From positions 1-5,296 of the forward strand of contig JBIIOU010000155.1 of the NCBI GenBank assembly GCA_044336815.1: a DNA stretch of 5,296 nt, written 5' to 3'. Position 1 is the first letter of the stretch. Each line of letters starts with the position of its first letter. The notes under the pieces were generated by a model. It saw only the letters and a list, made by a program, of their open reading frames with translations. It was not told the DNA's origin and made no database searches. The DNA is from GCA-2737125 sp044336815. Lineage in GTDB: Bacteria > Actinomycetota > Actinomycetes > S36-B12. This document shows, piece by piece, positions 1-5,191 of the stretch. A program made the position numbers and the translations under genes.

Positions 1-11
1 TTGTGGACCAC

Positions 12-17
12 TTGACA
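12..17 (+). promoter_or_regulatory. Candidate -35 box (TTGACA) upstream of the four-gene operon
   Basis: A perfect TTGACA hexamer lies 87 bases before the GTG start of the ATPase gene, in the only non-coding stretch ahead of the operon. No convincing -10 sits at the usual 16-18 base spacing. TAAGGT (32-37) is only 14 bases away. An alternative pair is TTGCAT (27-32) with TAACGT (51-56) at an 18-base spacing. The operon promoter is probably within 1-60, but its exact boxes cannot be fixed by eye. Confidence 0.3.
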
Positions 18-54
18 GCCTGGCCCTTGCATAAGGTTTCTTAAGTCGTGTAAC

Positions 55-86
55 GTGCGGGCGAGTTGAGGCTAAGCGCCCGGCAC
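55..86 (+). promoter_or_regulatory. GC-rich inverted repeat just upstream of the ATPase Shine-Dalgarno
   Basis: GTGCGGGCG (55-63) pairs with CGCCCGGCAC (77-86), giving nine base pairs with a single bulged base and a 13-base loop. No T-run follows, so it is not a typical intrinsic terminator. It ends five bases before the AAGGAG Shine-Dalgarno, which stays outside the stem. It could be a leader stem-loop that affects translation or stability, the end of an upstream transcript, or an operator. It can form in the leader RNA only if transcription starts before base 55. Confidence 0.35.
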
Positions 87-91
87 TAGTC

Positions 92-97
92 AAGGAG
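92..97 (+). promoter_or_regulatory. Ribosome binding site (AAGGAG) fixing the GTG start of the ATPase gene
   Basis: AAGGAG ends six bases before the GTG at 104. This is a near-consensus Shine-Dalgarno at standard spacing and supports GTG as the true start. The start also places the P-loop at residues 11-17, the usual distance from the N-terminus for MinD/ParA proteins. Confidence 0.8.
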
Positions 98-103
98 CCC
101 CCC

Positions 104-874
104 GTGACCACCGTCATTTCCATCCATTCCTTCCGTGGTGGCACCGGCAAGAGCAATACCACCTCAAACCTTGCGGGGCAGTTGACGGCCATGGGCCATC
201 GCGTCGGAGTTGTCGACACCGATATCCAGAGCCCCGGTATCCACGTCCTCTTCGGCTTCGCCGATGATCTCGACAACACCCTGAACGACTATCTCTGGGG
301 CAAAATCGCGATCAAGGATGCCGCTCATGACGTAACTTCAGTCATTGCGAGCAGCACTTCAGTAGCCCCTGGCGGTGCGCTCTTCCTCATTCCTTCGAGC
401 ATGAAGGCCGGAGATATTGCCCGAGTCCTTCGCGAGGGCTACGACGTGGGCACCCTTAACGATGGGTTCCGCGATCTTGCGAAGGATCTCCAATTGGATT
501 TCCTGCTCATCGATACCCACCCGGGCCTAAATGAGGAGACCCTGCTATCCATCACCATCAGCGACATTTTGCTGCTCATCTTGCGTCCTGATCGTCAGGA
601 CTTCCAAGGAACGGCTGTGACCGTTGATATCGCTCGCAAACTGCAGGTCCCCGCGCTCTTCCTAGTAGTCAACAAGGTGCCACGGGGTGTCGACGTCGAT
701 GACCTTCGAGCCCAGATGACGGCCGCCTATGCATGTGAGACCGCGGCCATCCTGCCGCTGTCAGAAGAGGTCGTCCAGAACGCATCGGCGGGGCTCTTCT
801 CGCTCACCACTCCTGACCACCCTTGGTCGGAGCAGGTTCGGATCATCGCTAAGCGCGTTACCTCGCAGCCCTAA
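104..874 (+). CDS. ParA/MinD-family P-loop ATPase with an atypical Walker A motif
   Basis: This 256-residue protein is a deviant-Walker-A ATPase of the MinD/ParA (SIMIBI) group. These enzymes dimerise on ATP and act as switches on membranes or DNA. Visible motifs are the P-loop RGGTGKS (11-17), switch I VVDTD (37-41 region, with D38 and D40), Walker B LLIDT (about 134-138) and VVNK (188-191) for the adenine base; PLSEEV (218-223) resembles the MinD segment before the last helices. The register matches E. coli MinD (K11, K16, D40), except that the signature lysine at 11 is arginine. The phosphate-binding K16 is kept. I see no clear C-terminal amphipathic membrane-targeting helix, DNA-binding region, ParB or MinC/MinE partner. 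The gene opens a four-gene operon and is followed two bases later by a membrane transporter-like gene. That argues for a dedicated signalling or localisation role rather than chromosome partition or division-site placement. The family call is firm; the function is unknown. Confidence 0.9.
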   Translation: MTTVISIHSFRGGTGKSNTTSNLAGQLTAMGHRVGVVDTDIQSPGIHVLFGFADDLDNTLNDYLWGKIAIKDAAHDVTSVIASSTSVAPGGALFLIPSSMKAGDIARVLREGYDVGTLNDGFRDLAKDLQLDFLLIDTHPGLNEETLLSITISDILLLILRPDRQDFQGTAVTVDIARKLQVPALFLVVNKVPRGVDVDDLRAQMTAAYACETAAILPLSEEVVQNASAGLFSLTTPDHPWSEQVRIIAKRVTSQP

Positions 875-876
875 AC

Positions 877-2340
877 ATGGCTGAGAACGAGGACTCCGCG
901 GAGCCAGCCCCTGCTGACGACCCGTGGGCTTTCTTGTCGGCTCGAAAACAAGACGTGGCGGCGCGTGAAGATTCCGGTGAGATCCCTGTTGCCCGGGTGG
1001 AGAAGCGCGAAGCGGGGGAGTTCCGCGCCGAGATGGGCGGAGCCAGCCTTAAGCGGCGTGCCTGGCCAATGGCACTCACTGTCGCGCTTATAGCGGTTGC
1101 TGGATTCCTCACCGACGCTGTCGCCGCGAGCCAAGTCATCTCAATTGCCGGTCCGAAGGCGCTCATAATTACCTATCCGCTTGGCGGAATCGGGCTCGTG
1201 ATCGCTGGGCTCCTGCAGTTCAAGTTCGTCGATGCAGCTGAGCGGCTAAAGGTCCTCCGCATAGTCACCTTCACCTACGCGCTCGTCTTCATCGTTGCAC
1301 TGGTCTTCCTCCAGGCGTCGCTGGTGCCGATCGTCGCAGTCGTGATCATGTGGCTCCTTGCTGATCAATTGAACTACCTGGTGCCGCTCCTTGTCTGGAG
1401 CTTGGCCGGCGACGAATTCAATGTGGCCGAGGGACGCAAGATCTTCGGATGGATAGTCGCGTGGACATATGGCGGGCAGGTACTCGGCATGCTCATCGCC
1501 GCTACGAGCCCGCCTTTGCTCGATAATCTCGGCATCAGCCTGACTTCATTACTCATCCTCGATCCGATCATCTGCATTGCCGTAGGCATTTGGCTCCCGC
1601 GCCGAATGCGGGGTAGTTTCGCCGGACGTGGACTCGCTCGGGTCGAGAGCCTCAAGGAGTCCTTCGCCAGTTCTCGTGACTTCATCAATGGCGTCCCTAT
1701 CTGGCGCAGCCTGCTTGTCGCTTCAACAGTTACCTTTGTGGCCGGAATGACCGGGCTTATCGCCTTCATGGCGGGCGAGAGTCAGGTAATCGGGGATGAC
1801 GCATCGCAGCTTCAGGTGTTCTACGGCTCGGTGATGCTCATCTCCTTCCTCATCTGCTGGGGAATCCAGGCGCTGGCAGCGCAGCGACTGCAGGATCGGT
1901 TCGGAATACCGGGCATGCTCCTGGTCCTTCCCATCGCCACAGTTATCTCCGGCGTAATGATCGCCCTGGGGATCGGCTTCCATTCGCTAATCTTCCTAGG
2001 ACTTGGGCTGGGGCTGTGGTTCATCCCACGCTGGAGCATCGACGAGAACGCGCGCCGCGCTGCTCTCGCGCTCGTTCCTGATGAGCGCCGCACCCGAGTG
2101 TCATTCGTCCTCGACCTGCTGCCGATCTCGGTTGGGCTGATCATCGCTGGGCCAATCGCCGCGGTGGGAATCTTGCTGGGCTGGCTCTGGCTGGTGCCCG
2201 TTGCCGCAGCGCTAATTGCCGTCTGCGCCATTCCGATTTGCCTGAAAGTCCGCAGGGGCTGGGAAGACAGCCTGCTCAATTGGCGCCTGCGTCGGCGCAA
2301 ACAGAATCGCACCCTTGGGCTGGAAGTTGATGATGTCTAG
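877..2340 (+). CDS. Twelve-segment membrane transporter, MFS fold, resembling ATP:ADP translocase-type (NTT) carriers
   Basis: This 487-residue integral membrane protein has a charged cytoplasmic N-terminal tail (1-60) and about 12 hydrophobic segments: near 64-90, 95-115, 128-147, 149-173, 190-208, 222-240, 276-297, 313-335, 344-364, 366-384, 409-433 and 434-457. A basic loop (241-273) separates the two six-segment halves, as in major facilitator proteins. The stretch around FNVAEGRKIFG (181-191) after segment 4, and the R393/P401/R404-R407 pattern before segment 11, recall the nucleotide carriers of chlamydiae, rickettsiae and plastids and their free-living relatives. That resemblance is from memory of motifs, and an ordinary MFS carrier remains possible. 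The C-terminus is short and basic (RLRRRK, 470-475). The ATG lies two bases after the ATPase stop and has no Shine-Dalgarno, which suggests translational coupling. The substrate is unknown, and it may be a signalling receptor rather than a pump. Confidence 0.8.
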   Translation: MAENEDSAEPAPADDPWAFLSARKQDVAAREDSGEIPVARVEKREAGEFRAEMGGASLKRRAWPMALTVALIAVAGFLTDAVAASQVISIAGPKALIITYPLGGIGLVIAGLLQFKFVDAAERLKVLRIVTFTYALVFIVALVFLQASLVPIVAVVIMWLLADQLNYLVPLLVWSLAGDEFNVAEGRKIFGWIVAWTYGGQVLGMLIAATSPPLLDNLGISLTSLLILDPIICIAVGIWLPRRMRGSFAGRGLARVESLKESFASSRDFINGVPIWRSLLVASTVTFVAGMTGLIAFMAGESQVIGDDASQLQVFYGSVMLISFLICWGIQALAAQRLQDRFGIPGMLLVLPIATVISGVMIALGIGFHSLIFLGLGLGLWFIPRWSIDENARRAALALVPDERRTRVSFVLDLLPISVGLIIAGPIAAVGILLGWLWLVPVAAALIAVCAIPICLKVRRGWEDSLLNWRLRRRKQNRTLGLEVDDV

Positions 2341-2407
2341 CTCTGGAGAACCCGAACTAACCTCACTACCTAAGTCGAAAGGTGCCCCCGGGACCTCTCG
2401 GCAAGAT

Positions 2408-2412
2408 AAGGA
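2408..2412 (+). promoter_or_regulatory. Ribosome binding site (AAGGA) that favours the ATG at 2420
   Basis: AAGGA ends seven bases before the ATG at 2420, the same motif and spacing as for the GNAT-like gene downstream. Competing in-frame starts are TTG 2315, ATG 2330 and ATG 2333. A weaker GGAAG (2322-2326) precedes 2333 by six bases. The stretch from 2336 to 2419 has only 11 of 28 codons ending in G or C, unlike the rest of the gene. This points to non-coding or weakly constrained sequence and supports 2420. Confidence 0.6.
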
Positions 2413-2419
2413 AGCAGCT

Positions 2420-3466
2420 ATGGAATCAGCGCAGCCGGTGAGACAGTTCTTCAGGTTTGCAATGCGCTGGAAATTGCTAGCGGCCTTCGCCGGGGCATTC
2501 ACCGTGGTGTTCTTGATCGTTGCGTTCTGGGTCCTCCAGTTCACGACGACTACGGCTGAGCAACGCCTCATCAACGAACTGCACACAACTGCGGTGGGGG
2601 GAGCCAATGTCATCGATTCGACAGACTTCACCGAACTCGTGACGACCGTCTCGCCCGTCAAAGATCCGGCTAATCCGATGGGTCTCGGCTACCCTGACAG
2701 CCCTCTCTACACCGACCTGGCGCAGTTGCACATGGACGTGCACAACATCGTCGAGAACTCCTCGCCGTACTCATACTTCAAGGATCCGGTAGACGGGAAG
2801 TTGTACGCCGCCGCGTCATATGGCTACTTGGCCAGCCCGCAATTCGGGGTGCCGTTCAAGGTGCCAATGTCTGAGGTTGTCGACGCCTACACCTATGGCT
2901 TGATGGAGAAGGGGCTCACATCGACAACCGATCAGCCGGTGTACACGGATGCATACGGCCAGTGGATCTCTACCTACACCCCAATTCTGAACGCCGAAGG
3001 GAAGTCAGTCGGCGGCTTCGGAGTAGACCTACCTTTCGGTTACGTCAACGACACACGATCAGCACTTGAGCGACAGGTGTACCTGGTGCTCGGAGTGATG
3101 TACGCGCTCCTCCTCGCGCTCGTACTTGCGCTTTCTACCTCGCTCGTCAGGCCACTCAAGCGGCTCACGGCAGCGACTAAGCGCATCGCCGACGGAGAAT
3201 ACGATCTCGATGTGCGAGGCATGGTGCGCACGCGCTTCCCTGACGAGATGTTTGAACTCGCCGAATCCTTCTCGGCCATGGCCGATAAAGTTGCCGCACG
3301 TGAGCGCTCGCTGACCAGGGAAGTCCAGCGATTGAAGGTCGAGATCGACCAGAGCCGCCGTGAAGAGGCCGTGCGCGAGATCACCGACAACGACGACTTC
3401 GCCCAGCTCGCCGTCAAGGCGGCCGAGATGCGCGCTCGATTGCGAAAAGATCTCGGTAAGGAATAG
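2420..3466 (+). CDS. Membrane sensor protein with extracytoplasmic Cache/PAS-like domain and HAMP domain, no output domain
   Basis: Read from the ATG at 2420 this is 348 residues. Transmembrane helix 1 is about 19-40. An extracytoplasmic domain (41-218) ends in strands typical of Cache/PAS-like sensors (WISTYTPIL 182-190, then GGFGVDL 198-204). Helix 2 is about 219-242. A HAMP linker (about 242-294) shows RPLKRL, ADGEYD and the second-helix DEMFELAESFSAMAD. A charged coiled-coil tail runs to the end. The tail pattern EID..R....V.EIT..D.F..L..KA (308-334) resembles the end of the HAMP stretch in some cyanobacterial cyclase and PP2C-type sensors, as I recall them. No kinase, GGDEF, cyclase, phosphatase or methyl-accepting domain follows, so the signal must go to a partner, perhaps another operon product. 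It starts about 79 bases after the transporter gene. An upstream start (2333, 2330 or 2315) would overlap that gene's end and add a hydrophilic N-terminus of up to 35 residues. The exact sensor fold and ligand are unknown. Confidence 0.85.
   Translation: MESAQPVRQFFRFAMRWKLLAAFAGAFTVVFLIVAFWVLQFTTTTAEQRLINELHTTAVGGANVIDSTDFTELVTTVSPVKDPANPMGLGYPDSPLYTDLAQLHMDVHNIVENSSPYSYFKDPVDGKLYAAASYGYLASPQFGVPFKVPMSEVVDAYTYGLMEKGLTSTTDQPVYTDAYGQWISTYTPILNAEGKSVGGFGVDLPFGYVNDTRSALERQVYLVLGVMYALLLALVLALSTSLVRPLKRLTAATKRIADGEYDLDVRGMVRTRFPDEMFELAESFSAMADKVAARERSLTREVQRLKVEIDQSRREEAVREITDNDDFAQLAVKAAEMRARLRKDLGKE
3458..3462 (+). promoter_or_regulatory. Ribosome binding site (AAGGA) inside the end of the sensor gene, for a TTG start
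   Basis: AAGGA is formed by the last two sense codons of the sensor gene (AAG GAA before TAG) and sits seven bases before the TTG at 3470. It supports this unusual start and implies translational coupling between the sensor and the GNAT-like protein. Confidence 0.75.
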
Positions 3467-3469
3467 CAG

Positions 3470-4174
3470 TTGCTGCGTGTCCCGACAGTTCCTGAGCTCG
3501 TGCTCGTGGACCTCTTCGACCCATCGGGATTCGCTCTTTCGAGCCTTGAGATCCTCGGACAACTCGAGGTTTTGCATCGCCACTACTTCAGCGATTACTC
3601 CTTGGTCATCCGTGACTGGCGTGATCAACTGGACACCGGAGCGCCTCCGCCCGATCGCGTTGTCCATGCCTGGCTGGTTTTGCGAGACGGCCAGCCGGTG
3701 GGCGAGATTGTCATCGACATCAACCTTCCGCGCAGGATAGCGATGATCCACTTTGTTGCGGTTCACTCCGATGCGCGATCGGACCTACCTCGTTCGTGGC
3801 TCGGCGATGTACTTGAGGCCTGCGTTGCTGTGTGCCGCGAATCTGCAAAGAGTCGCGGATTCCCACTAGTGGCTGTGATTGCAGAGTGTGAGGATCCGCT
3901 GGTGCATCGCTGGCAGTCAATCGGTTACACGGCCGTCGACATAGGTTACTTCGAGCCGCGGCATGGACGATATTGGCAGGAATTCGGCGATCCGCAGTTC
4001 CATGATCTGAATGCCTGCATCGTCCGGACCCCCGAGTCACTCGACCTCGACTGGGCCGAGATCGTTACGACTGCAGTGACGGCGTTCCTGGTCGATCACC
4101 ACCAACTGTCGGCGCGTGACCCCCGAGTGTTGGCATGCCTAGACCGGGCTGCGAATGTGGAAGCGCCCGGTTAG
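3470..4174 (+). CDS. Divergent GNAT-fold acetyltransferase-like protein
   Basis: This 234-residue soluble protein begins at TTG three bases after the sensor stop. The middle follows the GNAT (Gcn5-type N-acetyltransferase) order. A beta hairpin (AWLVLRDGQPVGEIVID, 67-83) leads to strand 4 (MIHFVAVHS, 92-100), a long helix (109-128), strand 5 (LVAVIAECEDP, 133-143) and the closing W148-x-x-I-G-Y153, the place of the usual Y..lGF. Then comes GYFEPR (159-164), like a class of GNATs with a Y..P motif after that helix. The acetyl-CoA pyrophosphate loop, normally R/Q-x-x-G-x-G/A, is replaced by SDLPRSWLG (104-112), so cofactor binding or catalysis may be altered. An extra N-terminal part (1-60) and a C-terminal helical part (190-234) flank the fold. 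It is the last gene of the operon. It could acetylate a partner protein or small molecule, or act as a non-catalytic cofactor sensor. The fold call is moderately sure; substrate and activity are unknown. Confidence 0.65.
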   Translation: MLRVPTVPELVLVDLFDPSGFALSSLEILGQLEVLHRHYFSDYSLVIRDWRDQLDTGAPPPDRVVHAWLVLRDGQPVGEIVIDINLPRRIAMIHFVAVHSDARSDLPRSWLGDVLEACVAVCRESAKSRGFPLVAVIAECEDPLVHRWQSIGYTAVDIGYFEPRHGRYWQEFGDPQFHDLNACIVRTPESLDLDWAEIVTTAVTAFLVDHHQLSARDPRVLACLDRAANVEAPG

Positions 4175-4197
4175 CGGCACCAGCAGACTCAGTAAAC

Positions 4198-4214
4198 AGT
4201 TCTCTTAGAGAACT
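4198..4214. terminator. Short perfect inverted repeat between the convergent genes, possible weak bidirectional terminator
   Basis: AGTTCTC and GAGAACT are perfect 7-base arms around a 3-base loop. The loop is exactly the stop codon of the oxygenase gene (TTA on this strand). It lies 23 bases after the stop of the GNAT-like gene, where convergent transcripts should end. Neither side has a T-run and the stem is AT-rich, so termination strength is doubtful. Confidence 0.35.
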
Positions 4215-5053
4215 TCCAGTGCCTTGAGCCCAAAGGGCAAGGGATTTCGTCTGGCCATGTCGCGAAGGTCTTCCTGCTCTTGCCCCGGCGCGTCCTTCCA
4301 GGTCAAGACTGGTTCGGTGAGCTCAGGGTTCGCGAAGTACATGATCGCCATGCGGTGGTCCAGATTCAGGTTGCGCACCTGATGGTAGAGCGGCGGGATG
4401 TCGCCGCCAGAAATCCTGGTGAGCAGTGACCCCGGCATGATGATGATCTCGTTCTCGTCGGTCATTCCGCTGCTGGCCTCGCCATCGATGAAAATCTCAA
4501 GGCCGGGTGCGGTTCCGTGGATCACTGTCAGGAGGTGACCGTCTTCGTGCTTGTCTTGTAGAAGATCACGTTCATTAGTGGAGTCGAAGTAGCTATTGAC
4601 CTGGACGTTCGAGGCCGCAGAGACAGCCGGTGCCTTAGGCGCGCCATAGCGCCGTGCGAGTTCGGCCAGAACCCCTGATACGAAGTCGAGGGAGAGGCCA
4701 CGCCAGTCAAGCAGTGCTGCGGTGAGGTCAGGAAGGTTCTCTGAGCCGGGAATCAGGTCGAGGCGATCTGACCACATGTTGAAAGAGTCATTTAGGTCTA
4801 TGCGGTCGGGGGTTGCCGAATACTCAACGCCGATCGGGCGATAACCGTAGTTCGAATTGCTCTCGAGATTCTGGTGACTCAACTTCTCATCGACCGGCTT
4901 GGCGAAGAACTCCTCGGCCACCTTCAGCGCCCGAGTGTTTACTGCGGTCTGGGCAGGGTCAAGGAGGACCCGCGCATAGCCGTCGCGGCTGATGTCATCT
5001 GCTGCTTTAATGATTACTTCGCTGATGCTTTGCGAAGTTTGCTCTGTACTCAT
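4205..5053 (-). CDS. 2-oxoglutarate/Fe(II)-dependent oxygenase, isopenicillin N synthase-like
   Basis: This 282-residue protein belongs to the isopenicillin N synthase/plant-type dioxygenase group. Most members couple 2-oxoglutarate decarboxylation to hydroxylation, desaturation or ring formation. The N-terminal part has the usual GYARV (25-29), EEFFAKP (47-53) and EK (56-57). YGYRPIGVEY (69-78) then D84/D89 matches the family's substrate-lid region. The iron triad is H169-x-D171 in the KHEDGHLLT stretch with H224 in YHQV, a 55-residue gap as in isopenicillin N synthase. R234 is the expected 2-oxoglutarate anchor, but the family's R-x-S reads RMA, so the serine is missing. The start is well fixed: an in-frame TGA lies seven codons upstream (5072-5074) with no start codon between. 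The N-terminus is therefore natively short and lacks the common P-x-I-D opening. No strong Shine-Dalgarno is seen. It is convergent with the operon and likely an independent unit. The substrate cannot be told from sequence. Confidence 0.88.
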   Translation of the reverse strand: MSTEQTSQSISEVIIKAADDISRDGYARVLLDPAQTAVNTRALKVAEEFFAKPVDEKLSHQNLESNSNYGYRPIGVEYSATPDRIDLNDSFNMWSDRLDLIPGSENLPDLTAALLDWRGLSLDFVSGVLAELARRYGAPKAPAVSAASNVQVNSYFDSTNERDLLQDKHEDGHLLTVIHGTAPGLEIFIDGEASSGMTDENEIIIMPGSLLTRISGGDIPPLYHQVRNLNLDHRMAIMYFANPELTEPVLTWKDAPGQEQEDLRDMARRNPLPFGLKALEVL

Positions 5054-5072
5054 CTTGTGCCCATCCCAGCTT

Positions 5073-5097
5073 CAAGAACCGAAGACCCGGTTTCTTG
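5073..5097 (-). promoter_or_regulatory. Inverted repeat at the predicted transcript start of the oxygenase gene
   Basis: CAAGAACCG (5073-5081) is complementary to CGGTTTCTTG (5088-5097), nine pairs with one bulged base around a 6-base loop. It begins about nine bases downstream of the TAGAAT -10 candidate, so it would be either a hairpin at the very 5' end of the mRNA or an operator over the start point. No T-run follows, so it is not a standard terminator. Confidence 0.4.
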
Positions 5098-5105
5098 TGC
5101 TGCCT

Positions 5106-5111
5106 ATTCTA
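5106..5111 (-). promoter_or_regulatory. Candidate -10 box (TAGAAT) of the oxygenase promoter
   Basis: On the minus strand TAGAAT fits the TAnnnT form common in actinobacterial promoters and lies 52 bases before the oxygenase ATG. The hexamer 17 bases upstream is ACACTT (5129-5134), a poor -35 that overlaps the palindrome TGTTAACA (5132-5139). A TTGACT (5114-5119) is too close to serve as its -35. The box is plausible, but the promoter may need an activator. Confidence 0.4.
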
Positions 5112-5171
5112 CTAGTCAATTCGGGGTGAAGTGTTAACAAGCCCGAGTCTGGCTACTCCGAACTGCCCAGT

Positions 5172-5188
5172 CCTGCTTGTCATGCAGG
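5172..5188 (-). terminator. Weak hairpin just after the right-edge gene, possible terminator
   Basis: On the minus strand, CCTGC and GCAGG arms with a 7-base loop begin four bases after the TAA of the partial gene. The stem is only five pairs and no T-run follows, so transcription may read through into the oxygenase gene. Confidence 0.2.
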
Positions 5189-5191
5189 CCT

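Noticed and set aside
1..44. Possible C-terminal end of an upstream + strand gene (frames ending in TAA at 32-34 or 42-44)
   Set aside because: The pieces are at most 13 codons long and carry no recognisable motif, so no coding call can be supported.
104..874. Chromosome partition (ParA) or division-site (MinD) assignment
   Set aside because: No ParB, parS-like repeats, MinC or MinE are in the window, and the neighbours are membrane signalling and transport genes, so only the family name is justified.
1821..2312. Open frames on the minus strand inside the carrier gene
   Set aside because: The translations are rich in serine and arginine without domains, typical of shadows opposite a membrane protein gene.
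3059..3766. Open frame of 235 codons on the minus strand across the sensor and GNAT-like genes
   Set aside because: It lies antisense to two well-supported genes and shows no family motif; G/C-rich third positions on the + strand explain the lack of stops.
4874..5137. Plus-strand open frame of 87 codons over the oxygenase start
   Set aside because: It overlaps the N-terminal coding part and leader of the oxygenase on the other strand, has no ribosome binding site and no recognisable domain.
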